Shown: in pieces, positions 28,157 to 37,218 of the stretch
How the letters are laid out: the number at the start of each line of letters is the position of its first letter
How positions within the stretch are numbered: position 1 is the stretch's first letter
Assembly: GCA_009693235.1 (NCBI GenBank)
Contig: SHXR01000023.1
Span: forward strand, 1 to 56,731
Direction: 5' to 3'
From: Betaproteobacteria bacterium
Lineage (GTDB): Bacteria > Pseudomonadota > Gammaproteobacteria > Burkholderiales > SG8-39
Length of the DNA stretch: 56,731 nucleotides
Notes under the pieces: model-generated
The model's database searches: none
What the model saw: the letters and a program-made list of their open reading frames with translations, nothing else
What the model was told of the DNA's origin: nothing
Position numbers and translations under genes: made by a program

Positions 28157-29077
28157 TTACTTCGCAATCAGCGTCGACAGATCGATGACTTTGCGTTCCA
28201 TGCCGATATCACGGCTGATGTTGACGAAGAACTCCAGGTCCGCCGCAGAGATCGCAAGTGAATAAGGCGGAAACTGCGGTGCGTTGAAGCCCAGATATTT
28301 CTTCTCTATTTCGCGCGCTTTGTCCGGATTTTGCGCGATGAATGTCATGCCTTCGGCGAGCGATTCGCGGAAATCGCGCACTGCCTGTGCGTTCGCTGTC
28401 ACCCAGTCGCCCTTGGCAAGCCACATCGCGGCCAACATGTCCGGGCGCAACTCGGCGAGATAGTCGGCGACCTTGATGCCGGTCTGATCGCCGGTGATTC
28501 GCGAGCGGAACGGCTCGATGACCGCGACGGCATCCAGAGTGCCGCCTTTCAGCATGTCGCGCATTTGCGGAAACGAGGCTTCGACGATGTTGACCTCGGA
28601 CGGTTTCACACCCTTGGTCAGCAGCCACTTGCGAAATGACACATCCATCATGCTCCGAAAACCAGGCACCCCGACCCGTTTGCCCTTGAGATCGGCGGCG
28701 CTATTGATGTTGGCGCCGGCGCGCGCAACGACACTGACAACCGGCTGTTTGTCGGTCATGCGTGAAGTGCCCGCAATGGCGACCAGCCCAAGACCGGCGT
28801 CGGCCGTGTCGAGCAGCAACGTTGCCGTGCCCATGCCGATTTGCAGGCTGCCCGCGATGATGGCAGGCGGTACATTGGGTGCCAACGCAACACGGGTGAG
28901 CGTGACGTCGAGCTTCTTTTTCTCGAAGATCCCCACATCCTTCGCGACGAAAGCAGGCAGAAAATCACTTGTAGGCACATAGCCAACGTTGAGTTTCGTC
29001 TGGGCGTGCACGGCCGCACTCGCGATCAGCGCCACGGCAAATGACAGCCACCGTATCGAACGAATCATTGGTTTCAT
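28157..29077 (-). CDS. SsuA/THI5-like ABC transporter periplasmic binding protein
   Basis: About 306 residues with signal peptide MKPMIRSIRWLSFAVALIAS cleaved near VHAQ, then the NMT1/THI5 fold (LNVGYVPTSDFLPAFVAKDV; VGVPGFRSMMDVSFRKWL). The family binds sulfonates, nitrate, thiamine pyrimidine precursors or small aromatics. ATG 29077 is preceded by AAGGAAA. It serves the two permeases and the ATPase encoded just upstream in the operon. The ligand is unknown, but pyridine- or pyrimidine-like compounds would suit the neighbouring flavin enzymes. Confidence 0.87.
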   Translation of the reverse strand: MKPMIRSIRWLSFAVALIASAAVHAQTKLNVGYVPTSDFLPAFVAKDVGIFEKKKLDVTLTRVALAPNVPPAIIAGSLQIGMGTATLLLDTADAGLGLVAIAGTSRMTDKQPVVSVVARAGANINSAADLKGKRVGVPGFRSMMDVSFRKWLLTKGVKPSEVNIVEASFPQMRDMLKGGTLDAVAVIEPFRSRITGDQTGIKVADYLAELRPDMLAAMWLAKGDWVTANAQAVRDFRESLAEGMTFIAQNPDKAREIEKKYLGFNAPQFPPYSLAISAADLEFFVNISRDIGMERKVIDLSTLIAK

Positions 29078-29102
29078 GGGTTTTCCTTTGATGATATTGA
29101 GA

Positions 29103-29867
29103 TTATTCAGGCAGCGCGCGCCAACGCAACAAGCGGCGCTCAATGCCAAGAATGAGCTGGTTGGCGATAAAGCCCAGCATTCCGAGCACCACGACGCCCG
29201 CATAGAGCTCCGGACTCTTGAACGAACGCTGGGCCAAGAGGATATTCTGTCCGAGTCCGGGCAACGATGCTTGCATCTCGGTGACGACTGCGAGAATCAG
29301 CGCGATACCAAGCCCCACACGGACGCCCGCGAGGATATCGGGCATTGCCGAGGGAAGCGCGATCTTCCACAGCCGTTGCCAGCGCGTGAGACACAAGCTT
29401 GAGGAAACTTCGGCCAATTGCGGATCGACCGTCGCGAAGCCGTGCACCGCCGCCAGCAGCACCGGCCAGATCGAGCCAAACGCGATGACGGCGGTGGACA
29501 TCTGCGTGGACAGTCCAAGGAACGACACCGCAACCGGGATCACCGCCGAGGCCGGCAGCGGACGCAAGAATTCGAGCATCGGTTCGAGATACTCCCGCGC
29601 GGTACGGGAAAGTCCAATCGCAGCGCCAATCACCACGCCCGCGATCGAGGCCGCGAACCAGCCCCATAACATGCGCATCGTCGTCGCGCCAAGCGGCTGC
29701 CACAGTCGGCCATCGGCAACCTGCTTCGCGAGTTCCTCCAGCGTACGCACCGGCGATGGGAAAAAGATCGGCGAAATCGCACCGTACAGCGCGCCAAGTT
29801 GCCAGGCGCCCAGCAGCAATGCGACAAAAGCAAGCGCACCCGCGATGGTGGCGAGCCGGCGTGTCAT
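29103..29867 (-). CDS. ABC transporter permease (SsuC/TauC type)
   Basis: A 254-residue binding-protein-dependent permease with about six membrane helices. The EAA loop region is LCLTRWQRLWKIALPSAMPD and the next helix is GVRVGLGIALILAVVTEM. It overlaps the upstream permease gene by 4 bases and precedes the binding-protein gene by 25. It differs clearly from the other permease, so the transporter is probably a heterodimer. Confidence 0.9.
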   Translation of the reverse strand: MTRRLATIAGALAFVALLLGAWQLGALYGAISPIFFPSPVRTLEELAKQVADGRLWQPLGATTMRMLWGWFAASIAGVVIGAAIGLSRTAREYLEPMLEFLRPLPASAVIPVAVSFLGLSTQMSTAVIAFGSIWPVLLAAVHGFATVDPQLAEVSSSLCLTRWQRLWKIALPSAMPDILAGVRVGLGIALILAVVTEMQASLPGLGQNILLAQRSFKSPELYAGVVVLGMLGFIANQLILGIERRLLRWRALPE

Positions 29868-30649
29868 AGCGCGGGCCCGGCGCGATCGACGTCGATCGCT
29901 CCGCCCGCCCAGTGCGCCGCCAGAAACAGCGTTAGCCGATTGAGTAGCCAGCCGATCAGCGCGAGCCAGAGCAGTTGTGCATACATGAGTTCCGGTCGCA
30001 GCGACTGTTGTGCGCCCATCATGCCATGGCCGAGGCCACGCGGATTCAGCACGATTTCAACGGTGACGGCAACGATCAGCGCAATGCCCAACGCCAGCCG
30101 CAAGCCCACCACGATCCGACCCAACGCGGCCGGCACGATGATCTTCAGCACGCGAGCGAAGAACGACATCTCCAATGCCCGCGCTACCTCCAATAGTCGC
30201 GGCTCGATGCCACGCACGGCGGCGATGGTGACGATGAGAATGGGCCATACGCACGCGAACGCAATGACCGAAGCCTCCATACGGAGACCAAAGCCGAACA
30301 GCATCAATGCCAGCGGAATGAGCGCCACCGCTGGAATCGGCCGCAGCGCATCCACCGTCGGCCCGACGATTCGTTCGAGTCGCGGCGTCAAACCAAGGAC
30401 GATTCCCGCGAGCAATCCGATAACGGCGGCGATCGCGAACCCGGTGAATGCCGCCTCACAAGTTTCCCAAGTAGCGAGCAGAATCGAGCCATCGGCAAAG
30501 CCGGTGTGAGCAGCGCTTGCGATGTCGCTTGGACGAGACATCGTGTCCATCGGCAAGATGCCGGCGCGACTGCCAGCCTCCCATGCGATGAACAGTACGA
30601 TCGGAATGACCAATCCGCGCAGTGTTCGCCGAGACGGGCGCACGGTCAA
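29864..30649 (-). CDS. ABC transporter permease (SsuC/TauC type), second subunit
   Basis: A 261-residue permease of the same family. It has the EAA loop LEMSFFARVLKIIVPAALGR and strong N-terminal hydrophobicity after a basic start (MTVRPSRRTLRGLVIPIVLF). The start overlaps the ATPase stop and the stop overlaps the next permease, both by 4 bases. Two distinct permeases in one SsuABC-like operon are less usual than one; they may be an ancient duplication. Confidence 0.9.
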   Translation of the reverse strand: MTVRPSRRTLRGLVIPIVLFIAWEAGSRAGILPMDTMSRPSDIASAAHTGFADGSILLATWETCEAAFTGFAIAAVIGLLAGIVLGLTPRLERIVGPTVDALRPIPAVALIPLALMLFGFGLRMEASVIAFACVWPILIVTIAAVRGIEPRLLEVARALEMSFFARVLKIIVPAALGRIVVGLRLALGIALIVAVTVEIVLNPRGLGHGMMGAQQSLRPELMYAQLLWLALIGWLLNRLTLFLAAHWAGGAIDVDRAGPAL

Positions 30650-31419
30650 TGATCCTGCAACATATCGAACAAACGATGCCGATGCGCGAGGAACCGGGGG
30701 TCTTCACGCGTGGCGAGCTGACTGCGCGGCCGCGCAATGCCGACTTCGATGCGCTCGACGATCCGCCCGGGGTTGGCGGCCAGCACAATCACATGATCAC
30801 CCAGATAGATCGCCTCTTCGAGATCATGCGTGATAAACACCACCGTCGTACCAAGTTCAAGGGCGAGGCGCGTCACTTCATCTTGCAAGCCCTGCCGCGT
30901 GATCGCATCGAGCGCGCCGAACGGTTCGTCCATCAGCAAAATGCGGGGGCGTTGCGCAAGGCAGCGCGCGATTTGTACCCGCTGCTGCATGCCACCCGAT
31001 AACTGACTCGGATATTGGTCGGCGGCGCGTGTGAGACCCATCGTCCGAAGCAATGCGCTCACTTGCGCACCACGTTCCGGCTCCTCTACACCGCATGCCT
31101 CTAATGCGAGTGCGACGTTGTTCGCGACGGTTCGCCAGGGCAGCAGTGCTTTCGAGTAGTCCTGAAAAATGATTGCGCGATCTCGAGACGGAACGGTCAC
31201 CGGTTCACCATGACAGCGGATCACGCCGGTGGTCGTTCGTAGCAGACCGGCAAGGAGGCGAAGCAAGGTCGTCTTGCCGCAGCCGGATGGCCCGACGATG
31301 CAAAGAAACGCTCCTTCGACCACGTCGAACGAGATGTCGGTGAGCACTGCGCGCGCGCCGGTACCATTGCCGAACGACATGCCGACGGTGCGGACCTCGA
31401 TGACCGGCGCTTGGATCAT
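30646..31419 (-). CDS. ABC transporter ATPase (SsuB/TauB type)
   Basis: A 257-residue ATPase. Walker A is GPSGCGKTT, the Q-loop AIIFQDYSKALLPWRTV, the signature LSGGMQQRVQIARCLA, Walker B ILLMDEPFGALDA and the switch His is in TTVVFITHDLEEA. The SsuB/TauB assignment follows from LLPWRTVANNV. It overlaps the FAD monooxygenase gene and the first permease by 4 bases each, so it is translationally coupled on both sides. Confidence 0.92.
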   Translation of the reverse strand: MIQAPVIEVRTVGMSFGNGTGARAVLTDISFDVVEGAFLCIVGPSGCGKTTLLRLLAGLLRTTTGVIRCHGEPVTVPSRDRAIIFQDYSKALLPWRTVANNVALALEACGVEEPERGAQVSALLRTMGLTRAADQYPSQLSGGMQQRVQIARCLAQRPRILLMDEPFGALDAITRQGLQDEVTRLALELGTTVVFITHDLEEAIYLGDHVIVLAANPGRIVERIEVGIARPRSQLATREDPRFLAHRHRLFDMLQDH

Positions 31420-32651
31420 GCGGGTGGGCGCACGCGCGTCACGTCCACTGGCCGCAATAAGTGCGGCGCGCCGTAATCGAGAATGATGCGGATCGGATCA
31501 CGCGCCACCGGTGGCGCGCCCGGATTGTTTTCCAGCCCGGCGCCTAGATAGCGTGAATGCGCGACGAGCTTCGAGCCGAAATCATGCTGCTTCGTGTGGT
31601 ACGCCTCAAGCGCCGCGACCACATTGTTATTGGCGGCCGCCAGCGAATCGGCCAGACACTGTGCGTCGAGCGCCGCTTTGGTCACACCCGCTGCCACATG
31701 CGGACGCGCGATAAACGCGGAGTCACCCACCAGGGCGATCCGACCGAAGGTGAGACGCGGTGATTCCATATCGGTAATCGCTTGCAGGAGGGGCTGCGCA
31801 GCAAGATTCACGATCTCTGCCAAGGCCGGTGCAAAGATCGCATGCGCGCTTTGGCGGATTTCTTCGATGAACTGCAGCCGAATCAATGGCGGCGGGATCG
31901 CCTGGCCGTGATGGCGCCCGGTCGCATCGGTAAAGAGTTCGCGTAACTTCGTTTCCGCGGGCGCCGGCCGGTACCAGATGAAATAGCAACGCCTGAAGCC
32001 GGGGCGCGTGTCTTCTCCGACGCCCGGGCTTGGCATCGTGAGCATCAATTCGCCATCGGGGAACGAATAAACAATGCGGCCAAATATCATTGCCTGCGCG
32101 GCGCGGGACATATCGCGTTCTTCGACGATACCGCGCCATGCGACGTATCCGGCATAGCGTGGCTCCACCTCCGGCAGGAATTGCCGGCGCACCGTGGAGG
32201 CATTGCCATCGGCCGCCACCAAGAGGTCGCCTTTTACCTGCGTACCGTCGGAAAAGATCGCGGTGACGCTGTCCGCATCCTGCCGAACGCGTTCGAGGTT
32301 CATGCCAGCCCGGTAACTCTCATCGGGCACCAACGCACGCAACGGTTGATAGATACGCGGCCAGACACTGGCAAACGACGGCCGCTCAATATCCCACTTG
32401 GTAGTCCCGGCAGCATCGACCCAGGCGTAACGATCGATCACTACCCCGGTCGACGGATCGATATGCGCATCCACCCGTCGTAACACGTCGAGGAGATCTT
32501 CGCTGATGCCAAGTCCGGCCCCGCGACCGGCCAGATCGCCGGCCGATCGTTCAAAGATGGTGACCCGCCATCCGGATTGGCGCAACAGAGCCGCGGAAAT
32601 CAGACCGCCGAGGGAACCGCCGATGATGAGGGCGTGGGGCATGGGGCACAT
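31416..32651 (-). CDS. FAD-dependent monooxygenase (2,6-dihydroxypyridine 3-monooxygenase-like)
   Basis: About 411 residues, group A flavin hydroxylase. The dinucleotide site is ALIIGGSLGGLISAALLRQS, the FAD-ribose region GRIALVGDSAFIARPHVAAG and the middle motif LVAADGNASTVRRQFLP. The spacing and the long GRGAGLGISEDLLDVLRR segment resemble 2,6-dihydroxypyridine hydroxylase more than salicylate hydroxylases, but the substrate is an inference. It is the first gene of an operon with an ABC transporter, so it probably hydroxylates the imported ring. The start among GTG/ATG codons at 32663, 32651 and 32642 is uncertain because no good Shine-Dalgarno site is seen. Confidence 0.75.
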   Translation of the reverse strand: MCPMPHALIIGGSLGGLISAALLRQSGWRVTIFERSAGDLAGRGAGLGISEDLLDVLRRVDAHIDPSTGVVIDRYAWVDAAGTTKWDIERPSFASVWPRIYQPLRALVPDESYRAGMNLERVRQDADSVTAIFSDGTQVKGDLLVAADGNASTVRRQFLPEVEPRYAGYVAWRGIVEERDMSRAAQAMIFGRIVYSFPDGELMLTMPSPGVGEDTRPGFRRCYFIWYRPAPAETKLRELFTDATGRHHGQAIPPPLIRLQFIEEIRQSAHAIFAPALAEIVNLAAQPLLQAITDMESPRLTFGRIALVGDSAFIARPHVAAGVTKAALDAQCLADSLAAANNNVVAALEAYHTKQHDFGSKLVAHSRYLGAGLENNPGAPPVARDPIRIILDYGAPHLLRPVDVTRVRPPA

Positions 32652-32794
32652 TGGTCGCTGCACGGGGATCGAACAATACTCGATCGGCCCGGTTGTGCAC
32701 AGCTCACGGCATAATGGGCACTTGGACTGCCCGGGCGTGCATCAAGACTCCGTGAGCAGTGAACGTTTATAACTCACCCCGCAAGATCGAAAGC

Positions 32795-33955
32795 ATGTCG
32801 GCTCAAGGTGATATTCGTGATTGGCCAAAGCGCGTCTGCTTCGGGCCAGGTAGTGTTCGAGAGCTGCCGCGTCTGGTTGGCGAATTGGGTGCGAAGCGGG
32901 CGATTGTCGTTTGCGGACAATCCGTCGCGGCAGGCGACATGCTTGCGCGTGTGCGACGCGCGTTGGGCGACTATTGTGTCAGCGTCTTCGACGGCGTCAA
33001 AGCCCACACGCCTTTCGATGGCGTACAAGCGGCTGCCGAGGTCGTGAAGCTGCACGACGCCGATGCGATCGTGTCGGTGGGCGGCGGTAGCGCGATCGAT
33101 GCCGGCAAAGGCGTCGCGTTGTTGCTCGCGACCGGTGGCGACTTTGCGCCGTATGCCATCGATTGGGGCAGCAAGGGAATGGCCCGCGCCACCCTTGGTG
33201 CCGTGCCGATCCGCCATATCGCCGTTCCAACGACTGCGGGCTCGGCGAGCGATGTCATGCCGACTGCCGGCATCCGTGATCCCAAGCTCCTGAAGAAAAT
33301 GCTGTTCTGGGACGATCGCATCGTCCCGGATGCAACGATTCTCGATCCGGAAATGGCGGTGTTCGCCGGCCCGGAACTCACCGCGGCCACCGGCATGACC
33401 GCGATGACACGTGCAATCGAATGCCTCTATTCCAGGCATCGACATCCGATTTCAACCGGACTCGCGCTGCACGCCGCACGCCTCCTGCGCACGGCACTGC
33501 CTCGCAGCGTAACGCATCCCAATGATCTCGGCGCGCGCGCCGATTGCCAGATGGCCGCCTTGATGTCAGGCACCGCGTCGATCAATGCGATGGTCTCCAT
33601 CGTTCATGCGATCGGTCACATCATCGGCCCGCGCTTTCATTTGCAGCACGGCGTATCGCACGCGATGCTGCTCGCCCCTGCATTACGTCGCCTGCTGCCG
33701 GCAATCGGCGGTGATGGCCGCTACGTATTGGAAGCGCTTGGCTGTGCCGCCGATGGTTCGGTGGATGATGTCGCGACGGCATTGCGCGCGCTGCTCGTTA
33801 AACTACCGTTGCCACAACGACTGCGCGATGTCGGCGTCAAAGCCGATGACATCACCGCGATCGCCCAAAGCACGATGAGCGATTACATGATGGCCAATCT
33901 CGCTGTGCCAATGACGCAGGCAGACGTCGAATCCCTGCTACGCGAGGCCTGGTGA
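32795..33955 (+). CDS. Iron-containing alcohol dehydrogenase/maleylacetate reductase family protein lacking two metal ligands
   Basis: A 386-residue group III dehydrogenase. The nucleotide motif is VSVGGGSAIDAGKGVALLLA; VPTTAGSASDV follows. Of the four usual iron ligands, the first two (Asp and His in the GMDALTHAIE-type motif) are replaced by Thr202 and Arg206 (GMTAMTRAIE), while the two in VHAIGHIIG and LQHGVSH remain. Loss of metal ligands is typical of the maleylacetate reductase branch, which is metal-free, so that activity or another NAD(P)H reduction is possible. ATG 32795 is used; an in-frame GTG at 32759 is an alternative. Its stop overlaps the MmgE/PrpD start by 4 bases. Confidence 0.72.
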   Translation: MSAQGDIRDWPKRVCFGPGSVRELPRLVGELGAKRAIVVCGQSVAAGDMLARVRRALGDYCVSVFDGVKAHTPFDGVQAAAEVVKLHDADAIVSVGGGSAIDAGKGVALLLATGGDFAPYAIDWGSKGMARATLGAVPIRHIAVPTTAGSASDVMPTAGIRDPKLLKKMLFWDDRIVPDATILDPEMAVFAGPELTAATGMTAMTRAIECLYSRHRHPISTGLALHAARLLRTALPRSVTHPNDLGARADCQMAALMSGTASINAMVSIVHAIGHIIGPRFHLQHGVSHAMLLAPALRRLLPAIGGDGRYVLEALGCAADGSVDDVATALRALLVKLPLPQRLRDVGVKADDITAIAQSTMSDYMMANLAVPMTQADVESLLREAW

Positions 33956-35286
33956 GCACATCGCAGCAGCTCGCCACCTGGTGCGCGGGGCTCACGGTCG
34001 CAGCAATTCCGGCCGAGGTGCGTGCGCTGATTCCGCTGCGCGTGATGGATACGGTGGGCCTCATTCTGGTCGGAGCAGACACGAAAGCAGGAGCCGCCGC
34101 GCGAGCCTATGCGCTCGACCAGGGCGGCGCGGCACAGAGCACGCTCGCACGCGGCGGCGTGAAAGTGCCTCCCGCGATGGCAGCATTGGTCCATGGCACC
34201 TGCGCGCATTGCCGTGATTTCGATGACACGTTCATGGATTCAGTCGTGCATCCTGGGAGCGTGGTCGTGTCGACGGCCCTTGCGGTCGCTGAGGCGAGCA
34301 ACGCTTCGAACGATGATTTCATCGCGGCAGTCACCGCCGGCTACGAAATCGCCGCACGCCTCGGCGCCGTGGCCGGACGACGCTTTCATGCGCATGCGCT
34401 GCACGCCACGGGTGTTATTGGGCCGATCGCGGCTGCGGTCACCGCTGGACGGCTCCTGCGATTGAACAGCGAACAATTTACCTCGGCGATGGGGCTCTCA
34501 GCCAGCATGTCGGGTGGATTGATGGCCTTCATCGTCGATGGCGGTTGGTCAAAGTGGCTGCATGGCGGATGGGCGGCGCATGGTGGCATCGTGGCGGCGG
34601 AACTTGCTGCACGCGGGTTTGTGGGGCCCGCGCATAGTCTCGACGGTGGACATGATCTCTACACCGCGCTCTTGCAAGGCGAACCGGTTGACCGCGCACG
34701 TATTACCGCGGCACTCGGGAACCAATGGCGGGGCGCGACGGCAGAATTTAAATACTATCCCTGCGCGCATGTCATCCAACCTTATATCGATGCGGTGCTA
34801 TCCATCGTGACCGAACACGATTTGCGCGCCAACGATGTCGCCGCAGTCGAGTGTGCCATCGCGCCTTGGGCGGCGGCGATCGTCTGCGAGCCACGCGCGG
34901 CGAAATTGCGATTTAATACGGAGCTGGAAGCCATCGCGAGTCTGCCCTATCAGTTGGCGGTAGCGATCACCGAGCGTGGCGTGGGCCTGTCTGCCCTCAC
35001 ACAAGCGATGCGCAGCCGCGCCGATCTGCCTGCACTCGCAGGCCGCATCACCCATCGCAACGATCCGGCGCTTGGCAAGAATTTCGACGGCGCGGTCACC
35101 TTACGCACGACATCCGGAAAGACCTTTGAGCGGCGCGCCACCACGCCTAGCCTCAACCCCGCCAAACTCGCTGACAAGTACCGCGCTGGAGTAGGCCCAC
35201 TAAATCGGCAAGCGGATGAGCATGTCGATCGTCTGCTTGGCGATACCGGATGGCGTTCAGCGGCGGCCATTCTCGATTCGGCATAA
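33952..35286 (+). CDS. MmgE/PrpD family protein
   Basis: A 444-residue protein of the 2-methylcitrate dehydratase/cis-aconitate decarboxylase/iminodisuccinate epimerase family. Landmarks are HGTCAHCRDFDDTFMDSVVH, then FHAHALHATGVIGPIAAAV, WSKWLHGGWAAHGGIVAAEL and EFKYYPCAHVIQPYIDAV. Start is GTG within the upstream stop (GTGA). The family dehydrates or isomerises tricarboxylate-like hydroxy acids. Sitting three genes before an isocitrate-lyase-type enzyme, it suggests a methylcitrate-like dehydration then C-C cleavage of a pathway acid. Confidence 0.85.
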   Translation: MSTSQQLATWCAGLTVAAIPAEVRALIPLRVMDTVGLILVGADTKAGAAARAYALDQGGAAQSTLARGGVKVPPAMAALVHGTCAHCRDFDDTFMDSVVHPGSVVVSTALAVAEASNASNDDFIAAVTAGYEIAARLGAVAGRRFHAHALHATGVIGPIAAAVTAGRLLRLNSEQFTSAMGLSASMSGGLMAFIVDGGWSKWLHGGWAAHGGIVAAELAARGFVGPAHSLDGGHDLYTALLQGEPVDRARITAALGNQWRGATAEFKYYPCAHVIQPYIDAVLSIVTEHDLRANDVAAVECAIAPWAAAIVCEPRAAKLRFNTELEAIASLPYQLAVAITERGVGLSALTQAMRSRADLPALAGRITHRNDPALGKNFDGAVTLRTTSGKTFERRATTPSLNPAKLADKYRAGVGPLNRQADEHVDRLLGDTGWRSAAAILDSA

Positions 35287-35305
35287 TCACACTCGGAATC
35301 TCTCC

Positions 35306-36346
35306 ATGCAACGACTTTCTTCCCCGGCCGATTGGCGCGGCCCTGAGCTTCTCAAGCGCACCGATTGGATTCACGCGCTCACCGCCGGCGAAATCGATGA
35401 AATCGAACGGGCGTTGAAGATAGCGAAGGCCCGCGGCGTGACGCTTGCGACGCTTGAGAAGGAAACGTTTCCGCTTACCGCCTTTCCGCGCGTCGTTGAA
35501 CATGCCCGTCGAACGCTCGAAAACGGACCCGGGATGTTCCTGATCCGTGGCTTCCCCACGGAACGCTACCAGGCCGCCGATTTGCGGATGATCTATTGGG
35601 CGCTCGGCAAGTATTTGGGTACTGCGGTCACCCAAAGCGCAGAAGGCGATGTGTTGGGCGATGTGCGCGACATCAAGGTCGATCTTAGTGGCCCCAAAGG
35701 TCGCGGTTACAAAACCAACGCAGAACTGGAATACCACACGGACTCCTGCGACGTGGTCGCGCTCTTCGTGCTGCGCACCGCCAAATCAGGCGGGCGCTCG
35801 ATGATTGCAAGCTCGGTGGCAGCCCACAACGAAATCCTTAGGCGTCGGCCCGATCTGCTGGAGGTGCTCTATCAGCCCTTCACCTGGAGTCTGCAAAACC
35901 AGAATCGACCGGGCGATACACCGACCTACCGGCAGCCGATCTTCACGATACATGAGGGGCAGTTCGCATGTCGATACATTCGCACCCATATTCGTTCGGC
36001 GCAGCGCTATCCCGAAGTGCCGCGCCTCACCGATGAGCAGAATGAAGCGACCGCGCTGCTCGATTCAATCGTTGCCGATGAAGCGATGTATTTCTCGATG
36101 ATGTTTGATCCGGGCGACATCCAGATTCTGAACAACCATGTGACGCTGCATGCCCGCACCCATTTCGAGGACTACGACGAGCCGGACCGCAAGCGCCACC
36201 TGCTTCGCATGTGGCTGGCAATGCCCAACACGCGTCCGCTATCACCTGCGCTCGGCCAGATTTACCAGGATAGGCGTGCCGGTGCGGTGCGTGGAGGATT
36301 TCCATCGCGGACGGGCAAGATTGTGTTTGAGACGACGGAGACGTGA
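35306..36346 (+). CDS. TauD/TfdA-family 2-oxoglutarate-dependent dioxygenase
   Basis: About 346 residues. The iron facial triad is visible as YHTDSCDV (His and Asp) and the distal His in NNHVTLHARTHFED; the 2-oxoglutarate-binding Arg is in RKRHLLRMW. ATG 35306 lies 19 bases after the MmgE/PrpD stop. It hydroxylates an unactivated carbon of a substrate using 2-oxoglutarate and O2. It overlaps the next gene by one base (TGATG), so it is part of the same operon. The substrate is unknown. Confidence 0.85.
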   Translation: MQRLSSPADWRGPELLKRTDWIHALTAGEIDEIERALKIAKARGVTLATLEKETFPLTAFPRVVEHARRTLENGPGMFLIRGFPTERYQAADLRMIYWALGKYLGTAVTQSAEGDVLGDVRDIKVDLSGPKGRGYKTNAELEYHTDSCDVVALFVLRTAKSGGRSMIASSVAAHNEILRRRPDLLEVLYQPFTWSLQNQNRPGDTPTYRQPIFTIHEGQFACRYIRTHIRSAQRYPEVPRLTDEQNEATALLDSIVADEAMYFSMMFDPGDIQILNNHVTLHARTHFEDYDEPDRKRHLLRMWLAMPNTRPLSPALGQIYQDRRAGAVRGGFPSRTGKIVFETTET

Positions 36347-37218
36347 TGAAGAAGAAGACCTTTCGTGAACTGCTCGCTGTCGATGGGCCGTTGGTGTTGC
36401 CAGGCGCCTATGACGCGCTTTCGGCTCGACTGATCCAGCAAGCGGGCTTTCCCGGCTATTTCATTGGCGGCTTCCCGGTGGTCGGCGCGCGCTATGGCGT
36501 GCCGGATATCGGCTTGAAAGGACTGGGCGAAATTTCGGACGCGGTCGCCGATATTGTTGCGGCATGTGATCTCCCGGTATTCGTCGACATCGATGATGGC
36601 TATGGTGATGTGAAAAACGCCGTCCACACGGTACATCGCTATGAGCGAATGGGCGTCGCCGCGGTGCAGATCGAAGATCAGAAATGGCCAAAGCGCTGTG
36701 GGCATATGGCCGGCAAGACCGTCGTGCCGCTCGAAGAGATGGAAGCGAAGGTTCGCGCGATCACCCAGGAAAAATTGCACCGCGACACCTTCATCTGGGC
36801 CCGCACCGATGCGCGGGGCCCGCTTGGACTCGACGAAGCGCTGCGTCGCGGCGAACGATTCTTACGCGCCGGCGCGGATGCGATCTTCATCGAGGCGCCG
36901 CGCACCATCGAAGAACTCGAACGGGTCGGCCGAGCATTCGATTGCGTGCAAGCCTGCAATCCGCTGGAAGGCGGCGTAACACCGATTCTCAAGCCGCAGG
37001 AGTACTACGATCTTGGCTTCAAGGTCGTGATCTACGGGATCAATCTGGTCTTACACGCGACCAAAGCCGTGCAGCGCGCACTGGGTGACATGCGTTCAGG
37101 ACAATTCGCGACCCAAGGGCAAGGTGCCACGTTTAAGGAGTTTGTGACCGCCGTGGGGTTCGATGAGTGGGCGAAGGTGGACGATCAGTACGGAACGGGA
37201 TCGACGCAGCACAAGTGA
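36346..37218 (+). CDS. Isocitrate lyase/PEP mutase superfamily lyase (methylisocitrate-lyase-like)
   Basis: A 290-residue TIM-barrel enzyme. VFVDIDDGYGDVKNAVHTVH holds the acidic metal site; IEDQKWPKRCGHMAGK contains the KRCGH catalytic loop of lyases that cleave C-C bonds (the Cys is lost in mutases). It would split a 2-hydroxy acid, for example methylisocitrate- or dimethylmalate-like, into pyruvate or glyoxylate plus another acid. ATG 36346 shares its A with the TauD stop. It is the last gene of the ADH-MmgE/PrpD-TauD-lyase operon. Confidence 0.83.
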   Translation: MKKKTFRELLAVDGPLVLPGAYDALSARLIQQAGFPGYFIGGFPVVGARYGVPDIGLKGLGEISDAVADIVAACDLPVFVDIDDGYGDVKNAVHTVHRYERMGVAAVQIEDQKWPKRCGHMAGKTVVPLEEMEAKVRAITQEKLHRDTFIWARTDARGPLGLDEALRRGERFLRAGADAIFIEAPRTIEELERVGRAFDCVQACNPLEGGVTPILKPQEYYDLGFKVVIYGINLVLHATKAVQRALGDMRSGQFATQGQGATFKEFVTAVGFDEWAKVDDQYGTGSTQHK

